Shown here: piece by piece, positions 7,059 to 16,825 of the stretch
Layout of the letters: each line of letters opens with the position of its first letter
How positions within the stretch are numbered: the first letter of the stretch is position 1
NCBI GenBank assembly: GCA_903839965.1
Contig: CAIMEK010000924.1
Span: forward strand, 1-31,641
Source: an uncultured Acetobacteraceae bacterium
Lineage (GTDB): Bacteria > Pseudomonadota > Alphaproteobacteria > Acetobacterales > Acetobacteraceae
Reading direction: 5' to 3'
Length of the DNA stretch: 31,641 bases
Translations under genes and position numbers: made by a program
Notes under the pieces: model-generated
Seen by the model: only the letters and a program-made list of their open reading frames with translations
Databases searched by the model: none
Told to the model about the DNA's origin: nothing

Positions 7059-8432
7059 ATGGCCGGTGGTTCGCGGCTGGCCCCGGGCTGCGATGCCTAC
7101 GCAGCGGGGCGGCTGAGCGATGCCGAGGCGGAGTTCCGTGACGTGCTCATCGGCGCGCCGGACGATGCGGAGGCGCTGAGCAATCTGGGTGCGGTGCTGA
7201 ACGCGACGCAGCGGCATGCCGAGGCCGAGGCGGCTTGCCGGGCCGCCATTGTGGCGCAGCCCGGCTTCTGGGCGGCCTGGGGCAACCTGGGCACCGCCCT
7301 GCATGCGCAACAGCGGCACGTCGAAGCGGTGAGCGCCTATGCCGAGGCGCTGCGGCGCAACCCCGGCGATGTCGGCGCCTGCACCAACCTGGGCGTGGCG
7401 CTGGCCGAGCAGGGCCGGATGCGCGACGCCCTGGCGGTGCACGAGGTCGCGGTGTCGCTGGCGCCGGAAGATGCCGAGGTGCACTGCAATCGCGCGCTGG
7501 CCCTGCTGGCCGCCGGCGACCTGGCGGGCGGCTTCGCGGAAAACGAATGGCGTTGGAAGGCGCCGGGAATGGTGCCGCAGGGGGTGGCGGGCCCGTGCTG
7601 GCAGGGCGAGGAACCCGGCGGACGTACCATTCTGCTGCACGACGAAGGCGGGTTCGGCGACACGTTGCAGTTCGTGCGCTATGCGCCGTTGCTGGCCGCG
7701 CGCGGGGCGAAGGTGGTGCTGCGGGTGCAGGCGCCGCTGGTGCGCCTGCTGGCGCGCATGCCCGGGATGGCGGGGGTGGTGGCCCGCGAGGCGGCGCTGC
7801 CGCACTACGACCTGCATTGCCCGATGCTCTCCTTGCCGCACCGCTTCGCCACCACGCTGCAGACCATTCCGGCCCAGGTTCCCTATCTGCGGGCCGACCC
7901 GGCCAAGGCGGCCCGGTGGCGCGCGCGGATCGGCGGGGGTGGCGCAACGCTGCTGGTGGGGCTGGTCTGGGCGGGGGCGTCGCGTCCGGAGATGGCATTG
8001 GCGCACGCCATGGACGCGCGCCGCTCGGTGCCGCCGGCGGCGCTGGCGCCGCTGGGCGGGTTGCCCGGCGTGCGCTTGGTGTCGTTGCAGACCGGTCGAA
8101 CGTCGGCGGCCCCGCCGGCGCTCGACATGCTGGACGCGATGGGCGAGTGCGCGGATTTCGACGATACCGCGGCCATCGTGGCGGGATTGGACTTGGTGAT
8201 CGCGGCAGACACCGCGGTGGCGCACCTGGCCGGGGCGCTGGGGCGGCCGGTGTGGCTGCTGTCGCGCTATGACGGATGCTGGCGTTGGTTGCAGCATCGG
8301 CGGGACAGCCCGTGGTATCCGGGGATGCGGATTTACCGCCAGCCGAGCGCTGGAAACTGGGCGCCGGCGGTGCGCGAGCTGGCCGAGGACCTGCGTGCGG
8401 TGGCGGCAAGACCGGCGGCGGCAACCGCTTGA
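7059..8432 (+). CDS. TPR protein with family-9-glycosyltransferase-like C-terminal domain
   Basis: Protein of 457 aa with four to five N-terminal tetratricopeptide repeats (about residues 5-170; repeated W-x-NLG-x-AL / A-x-x-x-Y-x-x-AL pattern, e.g. AAWGNLGTALHAQQRHVEAV). The C-terminal half (about 190-440) resembles ADP-heptose:LPS heptosyltransferase-like GT9 domains. It contains ILLHDEGGFGDTLQFVRYAP and the nucleotide-sugar site motif VIAADTAVAHLAGALGRPVW, followed by WRWLQHRRDSPWYPGMRIYR. Such fusions occur in alphaproteobacteria and are thought to act in surface glycan or protein glycosylation; the acceptor here is unknown. ATG 7059 has a GAGAGGG site upstream and starts at the first TPR; the frame is open upstream to 6927. 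It precedes ihfA by 46 bases. Confidence 0.85.
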   Translation: MAGGSRLAPGCDAYAAGRLSDAEAEFRDVLIGAPDDAEALSNLGAVLNATQRHAEAEAACRAAIVAQPGFWAAWGNLGTALHAQQRHVEAVSAYAEALRRNPGDVGACTNLGVALAEQGRMRDALAVHEVAVSLAPEDAEVHCNRALALLAAGDLAGGFAENEWRWKAPGMVPQGVAGPCWQGEEPGGRTILLHDEGGFGDTLQFVRYAPLLAARGAKVVLRVQAPLVRLLARMPGMAGVVAREAALPHYDLHCPMLSLPHRFATTLQTIPAQVPYLRADPAKAARWRARIGGGGATLLVGLVWAGASRPEMALAHAMDARRSVPPAALAPLGGLPGVRLVSLQTGRTSAAPPALDMLDAMGECADFDDTAAIVAGLDLVIAADTAVAHLAGALGRPVWLLSRYDGCWRWLQHRRDSPWYPGMRIYRQPSAGNWAPAVRELAEDLRAVAARPAAATA

Positions 8433-8478
8433 TATTTGAGCATTGACGAGCAGCCCGGGGCTTTCTAGCGTTGCGGTT

Positions 8479-8796
8479 ATGAACACCGTCACGCGTGCCC
8501 ATCTCGCAGAGAGCATCTACACGCAGGTCGGCCTGTCGCGGAATGAATCCGCCGACCTTCTGGAGACCGTTCTGGAGCGCATGTCCAGTGCGCTCGCGGG
8601 AGGAGAATCCGTTAAAATAAGCGGCTTCGGGACGTTTTCTGTGCGACAGAAGGGGCGTCGTGTCGGCCGCAATCCGAAAACCGGCGTGGAGGTGCCAATC
8701 CTGCCGCGGCGGGTCCTGGTGTTCCGGCCGAGCCAGGTGCTGAAGGCGCATGTGAACCACTCTGCGCCTCCCGAGGGTGGCGGAGACGACGAATGA
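8479..8796 (+). CDS. ihfA: Integration host factor subunit alpha
   Basis: DNA-bending HU/IHF-family protein, 105 aa, the usual length for IHF-alpha. It works as a heterodimer with IHF-beta to bend DNA at promoters, recombination sites and origins. Visible marks are the dimerising helices (TRAHLAESIYTQVGLSRNES), GFGTF (49-53) and the minor-groove arm GRNPKTGVEVPI (63-74) with the intercalating Pro66, and RRVLVFRPS. ATG 8479 is chosen because family homology begins exactly at MNTVTRAHLAE; its ribosome-binding site is weak. The stop overlaps the start of the MerR gene (ATGA). The order ihfA - MerR gene - tRNA-Pro is common in alphaproteobacteria. Confidence 0.95.
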   Translation: MNTVTRAHLAESIYTQVGLSRNESADLLETVLERMSSALAGGESVKISGFGTFSVRQKGRRVGRNPKTGVEVPILPRRVLVFRPSQVLKAHVNHSAPPEGGGDDE

Positions 8797-9341
8797 TGCT
8801 GCCGGCCGCTGACTCCCCTGACGGTGGCGGGGGGCAGGACATCACGCGGTTGAAGCCGAAGAAGGCGCCAAACGCGTTTCGCACCATCAGCGAGGTGGCG
8901 GACGAACTTCACATTCCACAGCATGTGCTGCGGTTCTGGGAGACCAAGTTTCCCCAGGTGAAGCCGCTCAAGCGCGGCGGCGGCCGTCGCTACTACCGGC
9001 CGGACGACATCGCGCTGCTGCGCCGGATTTCGGATCTGCTGTACATCCAGGGCTATACGATCAAGGGTGTGCAGCGGCTGCTGCGCGAGGGCGGCGGCAA
9101 GCTGTCGGACGACATTCCGCCGGCGACCCCGGACGAGCGGGCCGAAGCCGAGGCGGAGCGCGACGTGATGGCGCCGGCCGAGGTGGAAGACAAGCAGTTG
9201 CCGATGCCTGGGCTGGTGGCCGAGCCGATGCCCCCGCCCGCGCGGCCGTCGCGTCCGCGCGACCCGGAGGCGGACCGGCTGCGCGCCGTGCTGGCGCAGA
9301 CGCTGGCGGAGCTGGTGGCGTTGCGGAGCTTGTTGCCCTAG
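8793..9341 (+). CDS. MerR-family transcriptional regulator
   Basis: MerR-type DNA-binding protein, 182 aa. The N-terminal winged HTH (about 28-100) reads FRTISEVADELHIPQHVLRF, then WETKFPQVKPLKRGGGRRYYRPDD and LLYIQGYTIKGVQRLLREG. The C-terminal part is a Pro/Ala/Glu-rich linker ending in a short Leu-rich helix (AVLAQTLAELVALRSLLP). No cysteine cluster for metal sensing is present, unlike MerR/CueR. Its start overlaps the ihfA stop as ATGA, so it is translationally coupled to ihfA. In alphaproteobacteria this regulator is the standing partner downstream of ihfA; its targets are not known. Confidence 0.92.
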   Translation: MMLPAADSPDGGGGQDITRLKPKKAPNAFRTISEVADELHIPQHVLRFWETKFPQVKPLKRGGGRRYYRPDDIALLRRISDLLYIQGYTIKGVQRLLREGGGKLSDDIPPATPDERAEAEAERDVMAPAEVEDKQLPMPGLVAEPMPPPARPSRPRDPEADRLRAVLAQTLAELVALRSLLP

Positions 9342-9386
9342 CGCCGTTGCACCGATGGCGTGGCGCTGCTAGAGACTCAGCACGGC

Positions 9387-9463
9387 CGGAGCGTAGCGCA
9401 GCCTGGTAGCGCATCAGTCTGGGGGACTGGAGGTCGTGGGTTCGAATCCCGCCGCTCCGACCA
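9387..9463 (+). tRNA. tRNA-Pro (anticodon GGG)
   Basis: A complete 77-base cloverleaf. The acceptor stem is CGGAGCG / CGCTCCG with discriminator A and genome-encoded CCA (9461-9463). The D stem is GCGC/GCGC with loop AGCCTGGTA, the anticodon stem TCAGT/ACTGG with loop CTGGGGG and anticodon GGG at 9421-9423, and the T arm carries GTGGG-TTCGAAT-CCCGC. It reads CCC and, by G-U wobble, CCU. It follows ihfA and the MerR gene. The first bases after the gene form a small hairpin with the CCA end (9461-9475). Confidence 0.97.
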
Positions 9464-9848
9464 TTGAACCAATGGCTTACATGTAGGCGCCCGAACTATC
9501 TTCCGAAAATGTCCGCAATCGATCCAAAGCCTGGTTGGCATCCGGAGTGGTTTCCGGCTCAAACCGGGGCGCAATGGTTGGCGAGCTGGCGCCAGGTGAC
9601 TACATCAGCCTGAAGCAGCCCGAAACGGCCTTAAACGCATTTCATGGCCGGGACCCGAACGCAATCCCGGGATTACCTGCAGCGAGGGCGCGGCAACCCC
9701 CGTAGATGTTGAAGCGGCTTGCGATCCGCTCGGACCGGCGCGGTCGTGCCGAGGAGTTGTTGGCGGTGGCTGGAACCGAGTTCGGGGCCCGAAGCTGTCA
9801 TGTAACGCTAATTTTTGTAACCGGAGCCTGCCCCGGGCGACTGGCCGG
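9464..9848. other. Gene-poor 3' flank of tRNA-Pro
   Basis: About 385 bases without a convincing gene. Seen here: a small hairpin CCATTG-AAC-CAATGG overlapping the tRNA CCA end (9461-9475); a 34-codon open frame at 9509-9613 whose product is oddly Trp-rich (PGWHPEWFPAQTGAQWLASW) but lacks a ribosome-binding site; and a 12-base perfect palindrome AATCCCGGGATT at 9663-9674. No integrase, repeat of the tRNA 3' end, or insertion sequence was found, so a former integration event is only a possibility. Confidence 0.35.
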
Positions 9849-10775
9849 TCATGGGAGCGTCCTGGCGAGGCGGAAGCCCCCAGTGAGGTCCCGATAGCCT
9901 GGGGGAAGCCCGACGCGGCTGGCGGAGCGGAGGTCCCTCGGGCAGCTGCGCCAGGAGCCGCCCCGGGCGAGGCGGTTGCAGGCAGTTATTCGTGACGCGG
10001 CAGAGCCGTCCGTCGGCACGTCGTTGTAGGTGCCATGAGTGCAATCTTCCACCCACTGCCAGACATTGCCCGCCATGTCAGACAATCCAAACGGGTTGGG
10101 GCGGAACGACCCTACCGGAGCCGTCTGCCTGGCAGCCCATTGGCTGCCGCAACCATCGCAATTGGCATTGCCTTGGCCCACCTTATCGCCCCAGTAATAC
10201 CGGGTGGTGGTTCCGGCCCGCGCCGCGTATTCCCATTCCGCTTCGCTCAGCAGGCGATAGCTCTTTCCGCTCTTGCGCGACAGCCACCGAAGGTAGGTCT
10301 GCGCATCGTTCCAACTGACATTGATGACCGGGCGCGTGCCTCGGCCCCACCGCGCCTGCCCCGGAGCGGATTCCTTACGATCGCCATTGCAGAGGTATGG
10401 GTTCCGGTCCGCTGCATTGATCGCGGATCCGTCACGGGGGCGATAGCCATTGCAGCCGCCACCCGCGACGCAGGCATCCCATTCGGCAAAGGTCACGTCA
10501 AACTTCCCGGCGGCAAACGGCCTGGCGATCTTGACCCGGTGAACAGGCCCCTCCTCGTCGTCACCGCCGCTGCGTTCTTCGTCATCCGCGGGCGACCCCA
10601 TGAAGAACTCGCCCGGCGATATCACCACCATCTCGGGGCAATCCGGGCAGTCGCGGAACACCGTGCCCGCTGCCGGCGTCGGTGGGCCGGAGCTGGAAAT
10701 AGCCGTCTGGGCAGCGGCCTGCCGGGCCAAGGAAAGTGTTGCCAGGGCGAACATCAAGGTAAGGACAAAACGCAC
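9849..10775 (-). CDS. Secreted SUMF1/formylglycine-generating-enzyme-like protein
   Basis: Exported single-domain protein of the FGE-sulfatase (SUMF1) fold, 308 aa. I chose GTG 10775: it has AAGGAG six bases upstream and begins a clean signal peptide (VRFVLTLMFALATLSLARQA, cleavage near AAA-QT); an in-frame ATG lies 21 bases upstream. The domain runs from about residue 45 with MVVISPGEFFMGSP, then PVINVSWNDAQTYLRWLSRK, YRLLSEAEWEYAARAG and MAGNVWQWVEDC, ending in LARGGSWRSC and GGFRLAR. The two closely spaced catalytic cysteines of true formylglycine-generating enzymes are missing near the C-terminus (only SWRSC is present), so this is probably a non-FGE member. The function is unknown; it is a lone gene. 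Confidence 0.85.
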   Translation of the reverse strand: MRFVLTLMFALATLSLARQAAAQTAISSSGPPTPAAGTVFRDCPDCPEMVVISPGEFFMGSPADDEERSGGDDEEGPVHRVKIARPFAAGKFDVTFAEWDACVAGGGCNGYRPRDGSAINAADRNPYLCNGDRKESAPGQARWGRGTRPVINVSWNDAQTYLRWLSRKSGKSYRLLSEAEWEYAARAGTTTRYYWGDKVGQGNANCDGCGSQWAARQTAPVGSFRPNPFGLSDMAGNVWQWVEDCTHGTYNDVPTDGSAASRITACNRLARGGSWRSCPRDLRSASRVGLPPGYRDLTGGFRLARTLP

Positions 10776-11194
10776 GGAGGGCTCCTTAACTGACATTTCC
10801 CAGAGGGACGACCCAGCTACCATTCTGGCAGGCAACCTAGTGCCAGAACATTCCTGGCCGCAACGGTGAAGCGACCGGTGGAGTTGTCGGCGGCCGCTGA
10901 GCGCTTCGAGAGCGTCGCGCCGAGGAGCCGAGCGCGACGTGGATGGCCTTGTTGCGCACCAGGCCCTCATCGCGGTCGCTCATCACGGCGCCGAAAATGC
11001 CCTGCGCCGGCAGGAACACGACGTTGTCGTTCCAGCCCCGGGCGGTTTCGCGCATCCATTCGTCGTCCGGGCCTTGCATCTCGGGCAGCGCGAGGACGGA
11101 TTCCCGGAACGGCACCTGCCCACCGGCCACGGCGGCCGCTTCCCCCCCTTAGCCGACCCGCAGCCGCCGGGGACCAACCGTCCGATTTTGACCG
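10776..11194. other. Spacer with a probable gene remnant
   Basis: About 419 bases between the SUMF1-like gene and the MFS gene. The middle holds an open frame described separately (10837-11130). The rest has no recognisable gene, hairpin or operator. The part next to 10775 must carry the SUMF1-like promoter, which I could not define. Confidence 0.35.
10837..11130 (-). pseudogene. Unrecognised gene fragment (97 codons)
   Basis: An open frame starting at GTG 11130, with AAGGGGGG nine bases upstream. The first two thirds look like a real protein (LPEMQGPDDEWMRETARGWN, then NVVFLPAQGIFGAVMSDRDE and NKAIHVALG). The last third turns into Arg/Ser/Pro-rich sequence typical of a wrong frame (SSARRSRSAQRPPTTPP). 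This suggests a gene whose 3' part was lost or frameshifted, but a small intact gene cannot be excluded. I do not recognise the family. Confidence 0.35.
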
Positions 11195-12598
11195 CTAGCC
11201 CTTGGCCGGCTTGCCCCGCGCCACGTTATCCCCCGCGTCCGCCGCCAGCCGCAGCACGTTCAGCGTTGCCAGCACCATCAGAACGGCGAAACCGACCAGC
11301 GCCAGACGGAATTCCAGGCTCGTCGGCGTCCCCGGCGGACTGGCCGACACCAGGCCCGCCACCCGCAGCATCACCGCGGCGAGCGCCACGCCGAAGCCCT
11401 GCGCCAACTGGAAGGCAATGCTGAAGATCGTGTTCGCGGTGTTCATCAGCTGCTCCGGCACATCCGCATAGGCCAGCGAATTCAACGAAGTGAACTGCAG
11501 CGACCGCGAGGCGCCCTCGGCGAACAACACCACCAGGATGACCACCGTCGGGGTGGACCGGCCGAGCGCCGCGCAGCCCAGCATGGTCACCGCCTGGAAC
11601 ATCCCGTTCGCCAGGATGACCCGGCGGAAGCCCCAGCGCCGGATGATCGGCGTGGTCAGCGGCTTGATGCCGATATTGCCGGCGAACAGCGCCAGCACCA
11701 GCAGCCCCGAATGGAACGCGTCCAGGCCGAAGCCGAGCTGGAACATCAGCGGCAGCAGGAACGGCATGGCACTGATCAGGGTGCGCATGGCCGCGCCGCC
11801 GAACACGGTGGTGCGGAAGGTGGGGATGCTGATCGGCGCCAGGTCGATCAGCGGATGCGCATGCCGGCGCAGGTGGCGCAGCAGCCAGGCGAACACGCCG
11901 CCCAGCACCACCGCCAGCAGCAGCGGCTGCGTGAGGGGGGCGCCGAGTTGGCCGAGCACGGTGATCAGGCGCATCGCCACCACGCAGGCCAGCGCCCCGA
12001 GCACGAAGCCAAGCAGGTCGAACGGCTTCTGTCCCCCGCCCATGCCGGCCGGCACGAGACGGAACGCCAGCAGGAACGCCACCAGCCCGAGCGGCACGTT
12101 GATGAAGAAGATCCATCGCCAGGACGCATAGTCGGTCAGGAACCCGCCGAGCGGCGGCGCCAGCACCGGCGCGGTGAGGGCGGGCCAGGTCAGCACCGCG
12201 ATGGCCAGCATGAGTTCGTGCTTGGGCGTGGTGCGCAGCACGGCCAGGCGGCCGACCGGAACCATCATCGCCCCGCCCATGCCCTGCACCACGCGCGAGG
12301 CGATGAACGCGTTGGCGGAGGTGGCGACGCCGCACAGCACCGAGCCGAAGGTGAACACCGCCAGCGCCGTCATGAACACCGGACGGGTGCCGAAGCGCTG
12401 CGCCGCCCAGCCGCTCGGCAGGATGAACACGGCGACGGTAAGCATGTAGGCGGAAATGCCGACGTTCAGCGCCACCGCCGTGCTGCCCAGCGCCTCCGCC
12501 ATGCGCGGCAGCGCGGTGGCGATGATCGAGCCGTCGAGCAGGTCCATGAAGGCCGCGCCCGCGACCAGCAGGGCGAGGGAGCTCGGTCGGGGTCTCAT
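11195..12598 (-). CDS. MFS transporter, DHA2 (EmrB/QacA-like) drug exporter
   Basis: Inner-membrane major-facilitator exporter, 467 aa, probably 14 TM helices like the DHA2 family, which exports drugs or metabolites against protons. Visible marks: LDGSIIATALPRMAEALGST in TM1 (the DHA2 motif D1), the loop AAQRFGTRPVF (motif A-like), MGGAMMVPVGRLAVL, and LAPPLGGFLTDYASWRWIFF with NVPLG following (motif C region). The frame is open upstream to 12862, but only ATG 12598 begins at the first TM helix; the ribosome-binding site is weak. It is divergent from the Opp-type operon across a 224-base spacer in which I see no clear operator. No membrane-fusion partner (EmrA-like) is adjacent. Confidence 0.93.
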   Translation of the reverse strand: MRPRPSSLALLVAGAAFMDLLDGSIIATALPRMAEALGSTAVALNVGISAYMLTVAVFILPSGWAAQRFGTRPVFMTALAVFTFGSVLCGVATSANAFIASRVVQGMGGAMMVPVGRLAVLRTTPKHELMLAIAVLTWPALTAPVLAPPLGGFLTDYASWRWIFFINVPLGLVAFLLAFRLVPAGMGGGQKPFDLLGFVLGALACVVAMRLITVLGQLGAPLTQPLLLAVVLGGVFAWLLRHLRRHAHPLIDLAPISIPTFRTTVFGGAAMRTLISAMPFLLPLMFQLGFGLDAFHSGLLVLALFAGNIGIKPLTTPIIRRWGFRRVILANGMFQAVTMLGCAALGRSTPTVVILVVLFAEGASRSLQFTSLNSLAYADVPEQLMNTANTIFSIAFQLAQGFGVALAAVMLRVAGLVSASPPGTPTSLEFRLALVGFAVLMVLATLNVLRLAADAGDNVARGKPAKG

Positions 12599-12822
12599 GC
12601 TGTCGGTGCCGTCGTCATGGCCGCAACTTGGCAGGCCGGGGGGTTTTCGCCAACCGGGCGATGTCGCTGGTCGGCCATGAACGCCGCCTGCGCGGCGGGG
12701 CGGGAACGGGCCAGCGCGTCCTTGACTCGGGCCACGTAACAATGCGGGAATGGACTGCGACCGCACGGCAGAGGGCGGAAAATCCTCGGCACAAACCGGA
12801 CCGGCCGCTGGGAGAAAATGCC

Positions 12823-14706
12823 ATGAAACCGATCCACGCGCTGCCGCTGGCACTGGCGGCATGGCTGTCCGTCGGGGGCCTCGCCGCGGCCCAGACCATG
12901 ACCGATGTCGGCACCCCTCGCGCGGAAACCCTCATCGTCGAGCACCTGAACGGGCGCATCGGCAACCCGACGCAAATGAACTTCTACCAGGAAGGGCTGC
13001 AGATCGGGCAGGGGCTGCGGGTGGCCTACTCGCAGCTCTGGGATATCGACACCTCCACCGGCAAGCAGTTCCCCGCGCTCGCCAGCACGATGCCGGAGCC
13101 GCTGAACGCCGAGTACACGAAATTCCGCTTCGGCATCCGCCCGAACATGGCCTGGAGCGACGGCGTGCCGCTGACCGCCCGCGATGTCGTGTTCACCATC
13201 AACATGATCCTCGGCAATGCGAAGATCCCGTACAACGCCTACCTCACCACCGTCATCAAGAGCGCGACCGCGCCGGACGACCTCACGGTCGAGGTGGAAA
13301 CGGTGAAGCCCTACATGCGGCTGACCGAAGCGCTGGGTTCGGTGATCGTCAACAGCGGCTTCTGGGTCATGCCCGAGCATATCTGGAAGAGCGTCGACCC
13401 GGTCACCTACATGAATTTCCCGCCCGTCTCCAACGGCGCCTACAAATACAAGGCGCATGACCCGAACGGGTTCTGGATTCTGTGGGAACGGCGCGACGAC
13501 TGGCAGAAGACCGATTCCAGCATCCTCTACGGCGAGCCGAAGCCGAAATTCCTGCTGTTCCGCGCCTTCGGGCCGGACGAGAAGCGCGTCATCGCGATCG
13601 TGCAGAACGACGCCGACATCCTCACCGACGTGTCGCCGGAAAGCTGGGACCTGATCCGCCAGAAGAACCCGAAGACCCGCACCTGGCTGAACCGGTTCCC
13701 CTGGGCCGACATGAGCGACCCGTGCCAGCGCGGCATCGCCTTCAATGACTCCACCCCGCCATACGACCGTACCGAGGTGCGCTGGGCGCTGGCGCTGGCC
13801 GCCAACATCGAGAACGTCAGCATGAGCACCTTCTCGGGCATGCTGCGCTTCTCGCCGATCATGATCCCGCCGACCGACGTGATCATGAAGGTCTACCAGA
13901 AGCCGATGGTGCCGGACCTCGCCGCGTTCCGCCTGGCGGACGGCTACGCGCCGTTCGATGCCGACGTGTCGCTGCGGCTCGCCGAGCGGCTGCGCCGCAA
14001 CGGTGTCGCGGACATCCCCACCGATCCCGCCGCGATCCGCGACCTGTTTGGCGTGGGCTGGTGGAAATACGACGTCGCCGAGGCGAACAAGCTGCTGCTG
14101 TCCGTCGGCTTCAAACGCGGCGCCGGCGACCGCTGGATGCTGCCCGACGGCACGCCGTGGAAGATGACCATCAACGCGCCGAACAACTTCGAAATCGAGA
14201 GCCAGCGGCTCGCCTTCGCGGTGGCCAACGAGTGGCGGCGCTTCGGCGTCGACGTTTCGGTGCAACAAATGGAAGGCGGCACCTTCGTCTCGTCCAACGC
14301 CACCGGCAACTTCCAGGCCGGGGCGTACTGGCCGTCCTGCGCGGTCGGAGCCAACGTCTATCCGCGATTCGAGTACTGGCACAAGCGCAACGTACGCCCC
14401 ACCGGCCAGCCGGCCTCGATCAATCGCGAACGTTACGCCGATGACGCGGTCAGCGCTGTCCTCGACAAGCTGGCGCTGATCACCAGCGAGGACCCGAAGA
14501 ACGTCGAGTACACCAGGGAACTCATGCTGGCCTTCCTCAAGGGCATGCCGTTCATCCACATGTTCGGCACTTCGAAGTTCGTGCCGGTGAACGAGACCTA
14601 CTGGACCAACTACCCGACCGCCGACAATGCCTATGAGGGGCCGTGGTGGTGGTGGTCGAACTTCAAGTACATGATCCCGCACTTCAAGCCGACCGGCGCG
14701 AAGTAG
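12823..14706 (+). CDS. Opp/Dpp-type ABC transporter solute-binding protein
   Basis: Periplasmic binding protein of solute-binding family 5 (peptide/nickel/oligosaccharide type), 627 aa, somewhat longer than typical DppA. ATG 12823 has GGGAG upstream and starts a Sec signal peptide (MKPIHALPLALAAWLSVGGL, cleavage near AAA-QT). Family marks: FRFGIRPNMAWSDGVPLTAR followed by DVVFTINMIL (about 100-128), WMLPDGTPWKMTINAPNN and the C-terminal MPFIHMFGTSKFVPVN. No lipobox is seen, so the protein should be soluble. It is the first gene of an operon with a GH172-type hydrolase, two permeases and an ATPase. The hydrolase suggests an oligosaccharide ligand rather than a peptide (inference). Confidence 0.93.
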   Translation: MKPIHALPLALAAWLSVGGLAAAQTMTDVGTPRAETLIVEHLNGRIGNPTQMNFYQEGLQIGQGLRVAYSQLWDIDTSTGKQFPALASTMPEPLNAEYTKFRFGIRPNMAWSDGVPLTARDVVFTINMILGNAKIPYNAYLTTVIKSATAPDDLTVEVETVKPYMRLTEALGSVIVNSGFWVMPEHIWKSVDPVTYMNFPPVSNGAYKYKAHDPNGFWILWERRDDWQKTDSSILYGEPKPKFLLFRAFGPDEKRVIAIVQNDADILTDVSPESWDLIRQKNPKTRTWLNRFPWADMSDPCQRGIAFNDSTPPYDRTEVRWALALAANIENVSMSTFSGMLRFSPIMIPPTDVIMKVYQKPMVPDLAAFRLADGYAPFDADVSLRLAERLRRNGVADIPTDPAAIRDLFGVGWWKYDVAEANKLLLSVGFKRGAGDRWMLPDGTPWKMTINAPNNFEIESQRLAFAVANEWRRFGVDVSVQQMEGGTFVSSNATGNFQAGAYWPSCAVGANVYPRFEYWHKRNVRPTGQPASINRERYADDAVSAVLDKLALITSEDPKNVEYTRELMLAFLKGMPFIHMFGTSKFVPVNETYWTNYPTADNAYEGPWWWWSNFKYMIPHFKPTGAK

Positions 14707-14718
14707 GAGGCGAACCTC

Positions 14719-15819
<1,101 letters not shown>

Positions 15820-15826
15820 GGCCGGG

Positions 15827-16825
15827 GTGCAGCTCGCCGTCTTCCTGGCCGGACGCCTGGTCTCCTACATCCTGGTCGTGCTCACCGGCATGACCGTGGT
15901 GTTCATCGTGCCGCGCTTCCTGCCGACCGATCCGGTGGAGGCGCTGCTGGCGCGCATGCTGGCCAACGCCCAGTACATGGAGCCGAGCGCGGTGGACGCC
16001 ATGCGGCGCTCGCTGTCGGATGCGTTCGGCCTCTCGGGCACGCTGGCCGCGCAGTACGGGCGCTTCATGCTGCGCGTGCTGTTCACCGGCGATTTCGGCC
16101 CGTCGTTGTCGATGTACCCGACCTCGGTGAACACGCTGGTGCGCCAGGCGCTGCCCTGGACGGTGGGGTTGCTGGGTACCTCCACCCTGATCGCCTGGGT
16201 CGCCGGCAACACCATCGGGCTGCTGGCGGGCTACCGGCCGCAGCGCCGGCTGTCGCGCGCGTTCGAGGCCATCGCGATCGTGCTCTATCCAATTCCCTAC
16301 TACATCTTCTCGCTGCTGCTCATCATCCTGTTCTGCTACGTCTGGCCGCTCTTTCCGCTCACCACCATGGTGCGCGGCAGCGCGCCCAGCGCCGCCTGGT
16401 TCGGCAGCGTGCTGTACAACTCCTTCCTGCCCGGGCTGTCGCTGGTGGTCGGCCATGTCGGCTGGTGGCTGATCAGCATGAAGGCGCTGTCCAGCGCCAT
16501 CGCGGAAGAGGAGTTCGTGCAGTACGCGCGCCTGCGCGGCGTTGCCGACCGTCGCATCATGATCCACTACGTCGCGCGCAACGCGCTGCTGCCGCAGATC
16601 ACCTTCCTGGCGTTGCAGATCGGCCTGATCTTCAGCGGCGCGATCATCACCGAAATCCTGTTCAGCTATCCCGGGCTCGGCACGCTGATCTACCAGGCCG
16701 TCACCCAGGGCGACTACAACCTGATGATGGGCACCATCACGCTGTCGATCTTCGCGGTGGCCAGCGCGACGCTGGTGGTGGATTTGGTCTACCCGCTGCT
16801 CGACCCGCGCGTGCGGTTGCAGTGA
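15827..16825 (+). CDS. Opp/Dpp-type ABC transporter permease, DppB-like
   Basis: Inner-membrane permease, 332 aa, start GTG 15827 preceded by a weak GAGG site. The N-terminal helix (LAGRLVSYILVVLTGMTVVF) is followed by a long periplasmic loop with RFLPTDPVEALLARM, as in DppB/OppB. Five more hydrophobic segments follow. The EAA loop for ATPase contact reads EEEFVQYARLRGVADRRIMI, then HYVARNALLPQ; the C-terminus has EILFSYPGLGTLIYQAVTQG, a strong family signature. Its stop overlaps the ATG of the next permease (TGATG). The context with a GH172 enzyme is described under the binding protein. Confidence 0.94.
   Translation: MQLAVFLAGRLVSYILVVLTGMTVVFIVPRFLPTDPVEALLARMLANAQYMEPSAVDAMRRSLSDAFGLSGTLAAQYGRFMLRVLFTGDFGPSLSMYPTSVNTLVRQALPWTVGLLGTSTLIAWVAGNTIGLLAGYRPQRRLSRAFEAIAIVLYPIPYYIFSLLLIILFCYVWPLFPLTTMVRGSAPSAAWFGSVLYNSFLPGLSLVVGHVGWWLISMKALSSAIAEEEFVQYARLRGVADRRIMIHYVARNALLPQITFLALQIGLIFSGAIITEILFSYPGLGTLIYQAVTQGDYNLMMGTITLSIFAVASATLVVDLVYPLLDPRVRLQ

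Noticed and set aside
9377..9574. Minus-strand frame with the peptide ERRDSNPRPPVPQTDALPGC
   Set aside because: It is the well-known spurious translation of the antisense strand of a tRNA gene.
9816..9824. TGTAACCGG, the first nine bases of the TGTAACCGGTTACA palindrome
   Set aside because: The second half is absent and the site lies just downstream of the 3' end of the SUMF1-like gene, not before a start codon.
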